From Datura wrightii (Eukaryota; Streptophyta; Magnoliopsida; Solanales; Solanaceae): a stretch of 64,000 bases of DNA. The notes under the pieces were generated by a model. That model worked only from the letters and a program-made list of their open reading frames with translations. It did no database searches and had not been told where the DNA came from. The translations under genes and the position numbers were made by a program. Positions 22,158-33,711 of the stretch are shown here, piece by piece (the stretch's first letter is position 1; each line of letters starts with the position of its first letter). Location: positions 58,310,001 to 58,374,000 of the forward strand of contig JASDFA010000018.1 in the NCBI GenBank assembly GCA_035772735.1, written 5' to 3'.

Positions 22158-23747
22158 TGATAACGCTCAAACCACACCTCTTACTGAAGTGAGAAGCAGA
22201 CGTTGACAATAAAAAATCCAACTAGAGGTTGGGGTCGAACCCACAGGGAATAGGGAGATTGGATTATAGTCGGTAACTGAACTTGTAAGGTAGTTACTTC
22301 AAAATAGGGGGATTTTAAAGAAAATCAATAGTAAAAGAAAATATTAAAATTCTGATTCTAAGTCAATATCAAAGGATAACTAGGGTTTGTGTTCCCCATG
22401 GGTTCATAATTGCTTTGGGTATACACTCATGATTATCACCAATATTTACCTATAGAACTGATAACTTAGGTTCATTCAAACGACAAACCAGTCCCTATTG
22501 AATGACTATACTCAATCACTCGACCAAGTCTCATGAGCGGTTTCAAACTATCCGTTATCACTAAGTTCCAGATTTAACTATCCTGCGACCACAACTCAAG
22601 TTAATACAATGATCATCAAGATCAAGGCTCCGTTGTAATTCTAGTTTCCTAATCTCTACCTCTTCGACCAAAGCAAGTAAAGTATTTGGGCACTTCCTAA
22701 CGTTGCACACCATTAAGAATCGTTAAAGATGAAGATAATACAATATAAGTGTTTGTATTGGTTTTAAGATCACTTTGTGTAACCCTAGCTTGTTAATCCA
22801 CCATGGTTCCCTCAACCCTAGCTATGGAGATTTTAGCCTCTCATAGTTGCAAGGTTGTGATTTGCATTCATGATTAAGAATAAAAATCAATACTTACAAT
22901 AATGATTGAGAAAAACACTTCCTTTAATTACTTTGCAAAATCTTATAAAACAAGTAGCAAGAACAAGATGAATTGAAGAAAAGGTTGATCACAAGTTGAA
23001 TCAACTCAATCCTCTCTTTCCCTTACTTGTGTCGCTTGTCTATCGTTATCTGATTGTCTACAGAAAATAAAACCTAAAACGTATTTATACAGACATAAGA
23101 ATCCTTTTCCTAGACTAACTAGATGAATTTCCATATCTGGTACCGCTGTCATCAAGAGCCAAGGTACGATCAATAGTAGCTTCCTATGACTCGTAGCTGC
23201 CTGTCGTACCTTTCATTGTTGAATGATTTTCGGCTAAGTGTTGGATCCAGGTACGATTCGTACCTCCTTCATATGACCCGTACTGAGCTCCCGAAGTTTA
23301 ATTTTAAAACTTTGGAATTCTTCTAAAGTTCAATATGACCGGCATGGTACGACTTTTACCTTCTTCCCACGGGTCGTACATTCCTTCCATAGTAGGAGTC
23401 AGCGCTTGATGCAACTTTTCTTAATTTTGTCACGATTCCTTCATCATGACTCGTACCAGCTTGGCATGATCCGTACTTAGACTCTTACATTGCTTCTTTG
23501 CACCTTAACCCTTCTGCAACTTCTCATGGTCCTCAGTACAACTCTTAGGTCCTTCCTATAGCTTGTACTGTGGCCTGCACATTAAGCCTATTTTTCATCT
23601 TTCAGGCTTTCTTTTGCCATTTTTCGGTCCAACATCAATCATCCTACAATCAAAGGAAAAGTGCCTTATATCCACATAAACATACCTATGTTCATGCTAT
23701 TTTCTTAGTTTTGAGCATCGAAAGTGCTATAAACCCACAGCACATCA
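22158..23747 (-). repeat. E3 3' LTR (family A)
   Basis: 1590 bp; the minus strand starts tgatgtgctg next to a polypurine-like aagttgagggtg (plus 23748-23762) and ends gcgttatca. The palindrome array is at 23150-23575 and a slightly decayed TATA (gtatttatac on plus) near 23085. Confidence 0.9.
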
Positions 23748-25364
23748 ACACCCTCAACTTAAGACTTTTGCATGTCCTCAGGTAAAGAAAAAAAAACTAA
23801 AACACGACTCTTAACTAGAATAGACTTAAGATACTACAGCCAATACTCAAACAAATCTGCACTTTCTATACAAACACTATTGAGCCTTTCTTATAGAACA
23901 ATATCAGCTAAAGTATTACAAGCAACCTCAAAACATCATAAACAGGGATCAAAACATGTCATTCATCTGTCAACAGGTAATCTCGTCATCACCAATGTTT
24001 TCCACACAGACCAACGGTAAAAGCAAACATAATCCATATACCCTCACACAAATGAAGTCCCCACTCAGATGTGAAATGTTGAACATGATATGGGACTAAG
24101 CAAGTAAGGCACTCACTCTCTCAAAGAAGTTACGAGTATTATGTGTCAGATACCATAGGCTTGACCTTATTTTCTCTGCTTTGGTTTTTTAGATGGTCGG
24201 GTTAGGATCACTATAGAACTTGATATGGCTTGTAATGTAGGCTCAAGGCTGGACATGGTAAAGATGGATGATTTTATAAGTTACTATTCCTTCCCTGGCA
24301 CTACATATATTGGCTACACCATTCACCTAATTCACCCTTTTATTCTTTCATTCCCCTTTTTCCATTTTTATTCACATTTGCATGGGTGTGGTGAGTTTTC
24401 AACTTTTTTCAACATTTTCAAAATTTCTTTGAGCTTTATTTTTCAACATTTACAACATTTTTCATCCGTTTCTTTTCATCTCACCACACCTTATTTTCCA
24501 CCATTTCTTTCTTTTCTTTTCTTTTCCTTTCTTCCATTTCCATTCCCACCTTTTATGCACCCCTACTCTAGCCACCCTCAACTTAAGCATTTTTGTTATG
24601 TTGAGGTTCACAATATCCAAGGAAGGACCAGGGCCAAAACAGGTTCATTACAAAAAATGGATACAGTTAATTGGTATATCAAAGAAACATGGTCTTTAAG
24701 GCTCAAACTTGGGATCAAGGGATTCATGCAACTTTTGGTAGGGCATATAGGCTAAAAGTGAGCTAAAGAAATAATGGCCTATGATCATATCCTAACTAAC
24801 CATCCTTAGCCTATGCAGAGACCAACCAGGCAAGTACTAGATCTATAACACAATACCGAATTGACTAATATACCTCACTCACACATGGTACATGAACTAT
24901 TTTCACATTACTTATCTGGTTTATACATGGCTTAACAAAACTACTCATGCTGACAAAATAGATAACATCCAAAGATCCACAACAATTATGCATGCTGTCA
25001 CACATACATAGCTAATGTATCAAAAAAATTTTAAACAGGGTCAATTTTTTTTACAAAAATCAAAACTAGTGCAATTTTCTAGACTGAGTACTCCTAAGAT
25101 AAAAAAGAATCACAAACTAAAAATTAAAATCCTACACATGCCGGTTCTACTAGATAGCATGCCTGAGGAAAAAGAAACACGGTAAGAAAAACCCTCAGAC
25201 GAACCAAAAATCCCAAAAATTACAAGTACACCCCCTCTCCTTTTTGAAAAGTTAGCTTCGTCCCCGAAGCATCATCTATAAGAACATAAGGAAGAGAACA
25301 TACCTGGGCTACTTAGACTTCACCTGCTATGGATTGCCCCCTGCAACGCCTGATTTAATGTCGC
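23748..25364 (-). other. E3 3' untranslated region
   Basis: Noncoding and homologous, on the opposite strand, to E1 49780-51250 (shared phrases such as ccaaccaggcaag and gcatgctatctagtagaac). It holds the hairpin GCTTCG-GGGA-CGAAGC (25255-25270 on the minus strand) followed by a long purine tract (plus 25230-25245), both about 1.5 kb from the LTR. Part of the spacer motif lies at 25335-25369. No env-like ORF is present. Confidence 0.65.
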
Positions 25365-25369
25365 GACAC

Positions 25370-26786
25370 TGATCTTGGGCAAATTTATATGCCCAAGTGA
25401 TACTCAAAAGTACCATTTTAGCCTTGTTTATCTACCAATGTGTATACATTCTCATGTAATTGGTAATAAAATGTGAATTTATACTAACCAACATGATTAG
25501 CATTGTTTTGCAGGTAAACTGTAATTTCGGGAAGCTAAAATGCATGTTGGATGATATCGAGGTTGGACTTGGATGCGAGCAAGGGATAAAGCATTGGACA
25601 ACATGAATTAAAGGGGCTCCGCGATGGAGCCGTGTCACGCTGCCATCGCGGAGGCCTTCTGCCTGGATAGGGAAATTTTGCCCAAAGTCCAGTGAAGGTC
25701 CGCGTTTGGTCCGTGGCACAGTGGCTTAGCTCCGCGTTGCACGCCGTGCCACGTTGAGCCTTAATTCCTGGACCCTCAATTCCAGTGAGGGTCCGCGTCC
25801 GTAGCGTGTCACGGAGGCAGTGCTCCACGATGCACTCTGTGACATGTTACTCGTTATTCCGAGAAAAATTCCCAACAGTATAAATAAAACACTTAGGTTC
25901 ATTTTTCAATATTCTGACTTGGTGGAGCAAGAAAGTGGGTTACAGACAGTTGAGGGGATGAAATTATCAGGGTTTTTCTCTCTTTCCTTCTCCTTGAATT
26001 AAATTGCTTGTATGTTTAACACTCATTTAACGATGTTTAATCCACAAATGAGTGGCTAATTCCTCTTCTTGCTGAGGTTAAGAACACTTGTAATGAAATG
26101 TGATTGTTGATTCTTTGGTTTTTCATCTTTTCTTCCATGGTTGTTCTATTGATTCTTGTTCTTACTGCATTAATGTGTGGCCTACGTTAATGTACATCTA
26201 AAAAGTCCGGTTTCACTCGAGAGAGCAAGAAATTGAAAAGTTGTGAATTAATAGGATATGATCTTTTCTTGGTTTGGGAAAATTGGGAATTGATTTACTG
26301 TCAGGATAGAAATATACCTGAAAGTCGTATTAGTCAATTTAGGAACTGGGTTTGTATGGCTAGAACATGAATTGCATTTAATCACAGAAATGTAGGTGGA
26401 TAGTTTATGATTCTTAAGGTTGGTTAAATACGAGAGTTTTAATCCATTGGCAGTAGTTCTTGACTAGCAACCGGAGGAAAGGTTAACCAAATTATATCGA
26501 TAATTAATTTCTTTACATGTTCAATTAACCTCAGTATGCTCACATTCATAGTTCAGACTCACATTAGATACTTGTTTTAGACTTAGCATAAAAATTAGAA
26601 CCTAAAATATATAACTCTTGGTTACACTGTTGTCTTCATTGTTAGAATCAATATAGTAGCACTTAAGTAATTTGTTACCTTATCCCAGTCCCTGTGGGAT
26701 CGATACTTGGCTTACTTGAGCCACTTTACTACTTGTTCGACCACGTGCACTTGCGTGTAGTTATATACCCAACAAACGGCCGAACA
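25370..26786 (+). repeat. E4 5' LTR (family C)
   Basis: Starts tgatcttggg and ends ggccgaaca. The palindrome array at 25608-25855 ends some 25 bp before TATAAATAAA (25879-25888). Compared with the 3' LTR there are only scattered substitutions and a small indel near 25555. Confidence 0.93.
25608..25855 (+). promoter_or_regulatory. E4 U3 palindrome array and TATA context
   Basis: Many copies of CTCCGYG / CRCGGAG-type half-sites (e.g. gtgtcacggagg, ctccgcgatgg). The complete form CTCCGTG-T-CACGGAG occurs in the E4 interior at 28194-28208 and 28289-28303. The 3' LTR copy is 32535-32780, with TATAAATAG at 32804-32812. Confidence 0.6.
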
Positions 26787-26792
26787 AGTTTT

Positions 26793-26810
26793 TGGCGCCG
26801 TTGCCGGGGA
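26793..26810 (+). promoter_or_regulatory. E4 primer binding site, tRNA-Asp
   Basis: tggcgccgttgccgggga is an exact 18-base complement to the 3' end of plant tRNA-Asp(GUC), six bases after the LTR. This is the hallmark primer of Athila-like elements. Confidence 0.9.
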
Positions 26811-26941
26811 CTGGCAATTGGTGAATTTTTCTTAAGTGTAAATTTACTATATTTTTTTTCTTAGTGCTGACAACTTGGTCTTAGTGTTTGTTTTAATTCT
26901 TTTTCATTTTATTTTTTTCTTTTTCGGATACCCTTATTGAC

Positions 26942-27889
26942 ATGAAATCGTGGAATACAAATGGTATAAATAGTGGATACTCATATTTTAGCGAATCTTG
27001 TCTGAATTGCGGAGGACACCACTCGTGGCAACACTGTAACACGTGCAATATATGTGGTGGTCAAGATGGCCATTGGGATGGCTGTCCGAATGCATATTCC
27101 CCTTCCCTAAGCCCCTACTATGATCCTTCTGTTGTTTTTGCTGAATATAGGCATGCTGAAAATGAGGACTTGGGATGCCAAGCTCAAATAGAAGACATGC
27201 TGAAACAACTCCTGGAGCAATCAGAAGCAATGAAGGAGGCGATGGCAGTATTGAGAATTCAGCAAGAAGAGAATGCAGAGGCTCTAGAAAGGATGAGCGT
27301 CAAACTCACGGAGATGATTGCTGAGGTTGAAGCTTGTGATAAATTACAGGTGACAGTTTTAGCCGATATTCAAGAGGAACTACAAGAGGAAGACAAGGGT
27401 GAATTTTTGGATGAAGCCCAACAATTAGAATCTCTTGAGTGTCCCTGTGATGGGCTCACACTTATGGAAAATCCATTCATGGAAGAAGAGATAGAGTATC
27501 CCCCAGTTGACATTAATGGAGAGATAGATGTCGATGCTGAGAAGGTGTATACAAGTAAGGAGCTCAAGCACAATGCATTTTCAGAGTTGAGGTTTATTGG
27601 ACCACACTCGAAGCATTTTTCGACATTAAGTTTGGTTGAAAACATAGAAATAGAGTCTTCCAAGCTTATAGAGAAATGTCTAGAGGAGTACCAAGCCTCG
27701 AATATTTTGAAATTTGCTAACTCAGAGAGACAAAATGACTTCGCTTACTTAAGGGCCAATAAGTTCAAAAGGCAACATCTACTGCGTGGTCCTTACTATT
27801 TTTCACCACCACCCCTGGAGCATAAGAGGAAATTAGAGAATAAATTAGGGGTGAGATTCATATCCTCAAGGTGGAGGAAAAATTGGTGA
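26942..27889 (+). CDS. E4 ORF1: 315-aa zinc-finger/coiled-coil protein of unknown function
   Basis: An uninterrupted frame in the place of gag-pol, starting at the first ATG after the primer site. Residues 20-48 hold two tandem zinc-knuckle-like units, C20-x2-C23-x3-H27-x4-C32 and C35-x2-C38-x5-H44-x3-C48; both differ by one residue of spacing from the retroviral C-x2-C-x4-H-x4-C. Residues about 78-150 form a likely coiled coil (QIEDMLKQLLEQSEAMKEAM), then an acidic region to about 195, and a basic C-terminus with RGPYYFSPPPLE and FISSRWRKNW. No capsid, protease or polymerase motif is present. It may be a nucleocapsid-like RNA-binding protein kept for packaging (inference). The stop is 9 bp before the spacer hairpins. 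It is intact, unlike nearly all other frames here. Confidence 0.75.
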   Translation: MKSWNTNGINSGYSYFSESCLNCGGHHSWQHCNTCNICGGQDGHWDGCPNAYSPSLSPYYDPSVVFAEYRHAENEDLGCQAQIEDMLKQLLEQSEAMKEAMAVLRIQQEENAEALERMSVKLTEMIAEVEACDKLQVTVLADIQEELQEEDKGEFLDEAQQLESLECPCDGLTLMENPFMEEEIEYPPVDINGEIDVDAEKVYTSKELKHNAFSELRFIGPHSKHFSTLSLVENIEIESSKLIEKCLEEYQASNILKFANSERQNDFAYLRANKFKRQHLLRGPYYFSPPPLEHKRKLENKLGVRFISSRWRKNW

Positions 27890-27897
27890 AACTTGAT

Positions 27898-27946
27898 ACG
27901 TCGTGCCGCGACGTAAAATCAGGCGCTGCACGGGAGGCAACCCGTG
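27898..27946 (+). promoter_or_regulatory. E4 spacer motif: two hairpins after ORF1
   Basis: Hairpin 1 is ACGTCG-tgccg-CGACGT (27898-27914). A conserved linker aaatcaggcgct follows, then hairpin 2, CACGGG-AGGCAA-CCCGTG (27929-27946). E1 has the same loop with stem CTTGGG/CCCAAG, so the base pairs co-vary. The position just after the upstream ORF stop is the same in E1, E2 and E3. Confidence 0.7.
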
Positions 27947-29231
27947 AAAAATTTTTCTTTCTTTTTGTAAAGTGTAAATAGATTTTTCTTTTTCTTTTTC
28001 TTGATTCACTAAAAAAATTTTCGTTTTAGTTTTTGTTTTATTTGTATTTAGAGTGAAACCTATAATTCTAACCAATTTTGTATAGTGAGATGAATTTCAG
28101 GTCAAACGGAGGAAAATATGCACGGAATCGCAAAGGAAAAGTCGAGGTATGAAAATTAACAAAAAGTGGCAAAACAGTGAGCTGGGGTGATAGCTCCGTG
28201 TCACGGAGGTGGACCTCCGCGTTACCTCCGTGACACGTTGAGGTATAATCTGGGTTTTTTAAAAATTTCCAGAACAGGCTCGCGATGGCTCCGTGTCACG
28301 GAGGCAGTGCACCGCGATGCACTCCGTGCCACGTTGCCGTGTATATCGTGACGGGTCACACCGGGTCGCCGGGTGACCCGCGCGATTTTCCTACTATTTA
28401 ACCCCGAAAAACCCCTTATTTTCCTTATTTTTCAATCACTCCGCGACCAAAACCCCCCTAAACCCATCCCCCTTCAACGTGACACGGCATAGGATAAGAA
28501 AATCATCAAATTTGCATAATTTCTTCAACTTCAAGGTATGTTCTTCGATTCCACCTCAATTTCTTGTCGATTTTCTTCGATATTGAGCATGTGAGGTGAG
28601 CTAAATTGCCCTGAGTAGAAAGTAATCATGAATTCAATTTAATTGTTGTTGATGAATGTTCAAAATGTCGTTATGATTGCTTGAACTTGTCAATTGCATA
28701 AATTAATCGAATTTGCTTGATAATATCATTTTTAGGGCTTGTTTTTGAATTTGAAGTTGAAAATGTAGTGAACTTGTGAATTTCATGCCGGGATGTACAT
28801 GTTGAATGACATGAGTCGATATACTAATTGTTAGGATGTTAATAGAACGACGGATTCTCGGGTTAAGGGAATGTTGAAATTTGTAAGAATTTGGTTGGTT
28901 GTATAGGTTCGTGTAGATAAATTTTTGTTGTTGTTTTCGTTTCTTTGTTTTTCCTTGCTAAAGTGCGATGGGTAGAATGTTAGTGATGGTAGTGATTGTG
29001 ATTGGCTGTACGAAGTCTGAGTAGTACTCAGAAGATATACCGTCGAATTTTTCGAACGCACTAAGCATGATTGTATAGTTGGGTATTGTGTGTAAATAAA
29101 GATAATCTTGCCGTATTGTTGTAACTGTAGCTAAGGACTAAGTGTGGGGTAACCTAGCTTAACCCGACCTTAGCCGAAGTTAATATCCGTTAGCTTAACA
29201 TTGATCTTGTTTACTTGGGCTGACAGGTAAA
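27947..29231 (+). other. E4 leader of the env-like ORF
   Basis: Noncoding. The palindrome array at 28190-28375 includes two exact CTCCGTGTCACGGAG copies, followed by ctatttaacccc near 28395, which is TATA-like, then a T-rich leader. The phrase aagtgtggggta near 29138 repeats the core of the polypurine tract. It could act as an internal promoter for the downstream ORF (inference). Confidence 0.5.
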
Positions 29232-30443
29232 ATGGCAAGCCGGCAAGAGAAAGGAAAAGGCGCATCAACTTCGGGCGCGGGAAGGAAGCGAATCAGACTG
29301 GGCACAGTAGTCCCAGCTGCACCAGCAGTTCCACGCAGCCAACGCCGCCAATACGGAACGAGATGGGTGACTGATGAGGGGAAAAAGTGGTACGCGAAGC
29401 ACAAAGAAAACAAATATTTCCCCGAGGAGCACATAACACGGGAACCATTGGCACAGGAGTTCCCTAGGATGGTCCACCGGATCGAGGCAGCTGGGCTCAA
29501 TTTCATATTTGAGGAGCCCAAGGAATGCAATTTGCACCTGGTTCGGGAGTTCTATGCCAATTGGAACCCGACGATCAGAAGTCACACCATCAAGATCAGA
29601 GGGCAAATAGTCACTTTGGAGCCCCACCACCTCAGTGCCATCATAGGAGCGTGGGACACAGACGCCCACGTACTCCGACAGCTGAACATTACCCCACCAT
29701 ATGCGGACATCAGACGCACATTGTGTGGGACCCGATCGACAGCTAGATGGAGCAGACACAAAGAGAGGGGCTACCACCAGACTTTGCCATATTCACAGAT
29801 GAACAGGGAAGCCCGAATCTAGCTGAAGATAGTCTGCTCATGCCTAATCCCGGGGGTACATATGACAGATGTAACCCGGGATCGTGTATGCCTGGTGTAC
29901 GCCCTGATGAAAGGGCTGGAGATCAATGTGGGGGCAGTAATTATCTCCGCCATGAAGAGAGCCCGGTTGCACCAGGGGCACAGGTATGGCTTTGGTGGAC
30001 TACTCACCACCTTCCTTAGGGGCCTAGACGTCGTGGAGGAGGCCCTTGACTATATCCTGCAGATGGAGCGGCGGGCCTTAGATGTTACTAAAACTAAGGC
30101 TCCCGACACCACCCACGGGCCAGTGCTTACACTTGGCGAGCGACATGCTCGTGATGACCAGTATATGGCTCGGACGTATGGGATGCAAATGCTCCAGCTG
30201 AGGATAGGCGGGAGGCCAGCGACAGAGGAGGAGCTATGGCAGCTCGAGCTAGACTACCCTTTCAGCGAAAACGCCAGGGCTCTATGCCGAGTGGGGCTAG
30301 CATTTGTAGAGCCCACAGATGATGATATCCCCACAGATGAGGAGACACGTCGGGAGGACTCCGATGTGGAGTCCGATGATGACGACGGAGGCGACTCGGA
30401 CATGGGAGATGAAACAGCAGCACCCGACGAAGAAGTGGAATAG
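29232..30443 (+). pseudogene. E4 env-like ORF (PF20167-like), one premature stop
   Basis: 403 codons in one frame from MASRQEKGKG to APDEEVE, broken only by TAG at 29820-29822, where the family context (ARI-x-LKIVCSCLIPG) expects Trp; TGG to TAG is the simplest cause. The N-terminus is basic (GRKRIRL). The core reads FYANWNPTIRSHTIKIRGQI, LEPHHLSAIIGAW, VCLVYALMKGLEINVGAVII and SAMKRARLHQGHRYGFGGLL, the plant transposon protein domain of Athila-type third ORFs. The C-terminus is strongly acidic. No transmembrane segment is evident, so a true envelope role is doubtful. It is preceded by an array/TATA-like leader and followed by a long 3' region. Confidence 0.8.
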
Positions 30444-32298
30444 TTTGACTGATCAGGGAGTTCCACCACCCGATTTTGTGCTATTTTAATTTTTGTGAAC
30501 ACTGGGGACAGTGTTCGAACTAAGTGTGGGGTGGGAGTAGTTAGGTGCTGGGCTGGGCTGTTTTGTATGTATGCTCTATTCTGTTGTCATGTATGTGAAA
30601 ATTTGTTTGTCCCTGTGAGTTGTGAATTGTTAAGTGTTGTTCTGTATTTGTAAATGTTTGTTAAATTGATGTGTGTTGCTGAATGTTTCTAGCTGATTCT
30701 GATTCTGTACATATTTTTGTTATCGAAATGATTGATAAATTTTTTTAAATTGTACATATTTTTTTCTATCGAAATGATCGATATTTTCAACATTCATTTT
30801 TTTATTCTTGGGTTTCTCGGCGTTTGTTTTCAGTTCTTTTACCGAGAATAGTCCCATTGAACTGAAGTCATAGTTAGTGACCGTTCCCTATGATGGATGG
30901 ATGACGACTGTCTTAAGGGAAATGTAGTCGTTAGGAGTAGATTTTTTCCAATTATTTTTCAGTTTTTTTTCCTTGGTGGATTGCATCCCAAAACCTGTAG
31001 TTACTGGATGGTTGCGAAATTCTGGTTGCGTGTTGTACATGATATTTAAAATGCAAAGGTGATTCGTATGAAAGCATGCAAATTTGTAAATATATTGAGA
31101 TACCTAGGCCATAGAGTTCGATTCAGTGTGATTGAGGCTTAATGTTTGAATTCCTGTAATTAGCTGATTGAAGAGTCTGTGAATACATCTTGAATTGAGC
31201 ATGTGCAAAAAGTGTGAAGTGAGGTGTTGATATTCCATGCTATTGTGAAGTGTCTAGAACTTGCCTGGTGTGTGTACAAAACGAAATGAAGGAGGTGTAT
31301 TGTAGGAAAGGATGTAGGCATTTCTTTGTTTTAACCGAGAGTTTCTATTTTTTCCTTGTTGTACCCACCTTGATTGTATACCCTAGTCAGCCCGTTGAGC
31401 CTTTAGCCGATTATTTTTTCTCTTTTGTCATAAAGTGTAAACCGAGCTTAATTTCTTCTTTTCATTAGCCGTAAAGTCTATACAAACTTAAGCGCTTAAG
31501 AAAAGAAAATCATTTTCCCGAAGTGTCAAAGAGTGAGAATGGTGAAAAGAAAAAGAAAAGCAGAGTGAGAGAAGAAAAGAAAAGGTTGAAGGTCCACTTG
31601 TTATAAATAAACGATAATGAAGGTGCATGAATAATCTTTGTTTATGTGTCAAGTGTGCTTAATACGATGGGTCATACTAAAGAAAATCATCAAGAATGGG
31701 ATGATAAAAAAAAAAGAAACAATGTCCATGAGTTGATGGGATGTGTTGAAAAGGCGCTTAAGGATGCTAGTGGCTATTATTGGCTAATCTAATATTTACT
31801 AGTTCCGTAGCTTCCATTACAACCCGTTCAAGTCCTACATGATCTTATATCGCACTTCTTTTGGAGTAATACACTAAGGGCAAGCTTATGGGTCATGACA
31901 TGATGCATGCGAATTCTTTTGGGAGAGAGAGCAAAATTATTTTTACATGCCCCTGCTTGAATGTTTGTGAGTCATATGAGCAAAAAGGGGAAGATTCTCT
32001 TGTGTTGTGAGGGCACATGCTTGATGAAAGATTAATTTTCGTGTCGGATATCTTGATCAGCTGATTTGCATGAGTTTGCCAATATCGAGAGTCGATTCTT
32101 AAAGTCTAGGAGGTCTTAATGTATTGAAGGTCATTGCATTGATAAGACCATGCATGTTTTCTTGATGATTTGCTGTATTGAATAATCGGTATGACCGTAG
32201 CCTAAATTGTCGAACCGAAGTAGAGAGGTTGGGATGTAAATTGCATGAAGTGTAGGATTGTTGTTCGAGGACGAACAAGGATTTAAGTGTGGGGTAAG
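30444..32298 (+). other. E4 3' untranslated region, hairpin and polypurine tract
   Basis: Noncoding. Near the end, TTGTTCG-AGGA-CGAACAA (32261-32278) forms a perfect 7-bp stem, directly followed by aaggatttaagtgtggggtaag and the TG of the 3' LTR. A second taagtgtggggtggg sits near 30521, soon after the env-like stop. Scattered short frames show no domain. Confidence 0.7.
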
Positions 32299-33711
32299 TG
32301 ATCTTGGGCAAATTTATATGCCCAAGTGATACTCAAAAGTACCATTTTAGCCTTGTTTATCTACCAATGTGTATACATTCTCATGTAATTGGTAATAAAA
32401 TGTGAATTTATATTAACCAACATGATTAGCATTGTTTTGCAGGTAAACTGTATTTTCGGGAAGCTAAAATGCATGTTGGATGATATGTTGGACTTGGATG
32501 CGAGCAAGGGATAAAGCATTGGACAACATGAATTAAAGGGGCTCCGCGATGGAGCAGTGTCACGCTGCCATCGTGGAGGCCTTCTGCCTGGATAGGGAAA
32601 TTTCGCCCAAAGTCCAGTGAAGGTCCGTGTTTGGTCCATGGCACAGTGGCTTAGCTCCGCGTTGCACGCCGTGCCACGTTGAGCCTTAATTCCTGGACCC
32701 CCAATTCCAGTGAGGGTCCGCGTCCGTAGCGTGTCACGGAGGCAGTGCTCCGCGATGCACTCTGTGACATGTTGCTCGTTATTCCGGGAAAAATTCCCAG
32801 CAGTATAAATAGAACACTTAGGTTCATTTTTCAATATTCTAACTTGGTGGAGCTAGAACGTGGGTTACAGGCAGTTGAGGGGACGAAATTATCAGGGTTT
32901 TTCTCTCTTTCCTTCTCCTTGAATTCAATTGCTTGTATGTTTAACACTCATTTAACGATGTTTAATCCACAAATGAGTGGCTAATTCCTCTTCTTGCTGA
33001 GGTTAAGAACACTTGTAATGAAATGTGATTGTTGATTCTTTGGTTTTTCATCTTTTCTTCCATGGTTGTTCTATTGATTCTTGTTCTTACTGCATTAATG
33101 TGTGGCCTACATTAATGTACATCTAAAAAGTCCGGTTTCACTCGAGAGAGCAAGAAATTGGAAAGTTGTGAATTAATAGGATATGATCTTTTCTTGGTTT
33201 GGGAAAATTGGGAATTGATTTACTGTCAGGATAGAAATATACCTGAAAGTCGTATTAGTCAATTTAGGAACTGGGTTTGTATGGCTAGAACATGAATTGC
33301 ATTTAATCACAGAAATGTAGGTGGATAGTTTATGATTCTTAAGTTGGGTTAAATACGAGAGTTTTAATCCATTGGCAGTAGTTCTTGACTAGCAACCGGA
33401 GGAAAGGTTAACCAAATTATATCGATAATTAATTTCTTTACATGTTCAATTAACCTCAGTATGCTCACATTCATAGTTCAGACTCACATTAGATACTTGT
33501 TTTAGACTTAGCATAAAAATTAGAACCTAAAATATATAACTCTTGGTTACACTGTTGTCTTCATTGTTAGAATCAATATAGTAGCACTTAAGTAATTTGT
33601 TACCTTATCCCAGTCCCTGTGGGATCGATACTTGGCTTACTTGAGCCACTTTACTACTTGTTCGACCACGTGCACTTGCGTGTAGTTATATACCCAACAA
33701 ACGGCCGAACA
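32299..33711 (+). repeat. E4 3' LTR (family C)
   Basis: 1413 bp and nearly identical to the 5' LTR, which implies recent insertion. TATA box TATAAATAG at 32804-32812; a small palindrome GGGAAAAATTCCC lies at 32786-32798 just upstream of it. Confidence 0.93.

Larger units (their letters stand above)
25370..33711 (+). mobile_element. E4: young Athila-like non-autonomous element with a novel ORF
   Basis: 8.34 kb. LTRs are 25370-26786 and 32299-33711 (about 1.4 kb, near identical). The target duplication is ggcac on the right and gacac on the left, one substitution apart. It carries a perfect tRNA-Asp primer site, an unfamiliar 315-aa ORF, the spacer hairpins, an env-like ORF with a single stop, and a hairpin plus polypurine tract before the 3' LTR. 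It has no gag capsid, protease, reverse transcriptase or integrase. It sits in E3's spacer motif and is the youngest insertion of the nest. Confidence 0.92.

Noticed and set aside
24225..24755. 176-codon plus-strand frame
   Set aside because: It is antisense within the E3 3' untranslated region, driven by T-rich sequence; the E1 counterpart has no matching frame.
25535..25828. Frames repeated in both E4 LTRs (also 32361-32834)
   Set aside because: They are copies of the same LTR palindrome region, not genes.
26793..26810. Fragment of a tRNA-Asp gene
   Set aside because: Only the 18-base complement of the tRNA 3' end is present next to an LTR, so it is a primer binding site.
29265..29777. 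170-codon minus-strand frame opposite the E4 env-like ORF
   Set aside because: It is the antisense shadow of a coding region with clear domain matches on the plus strand.
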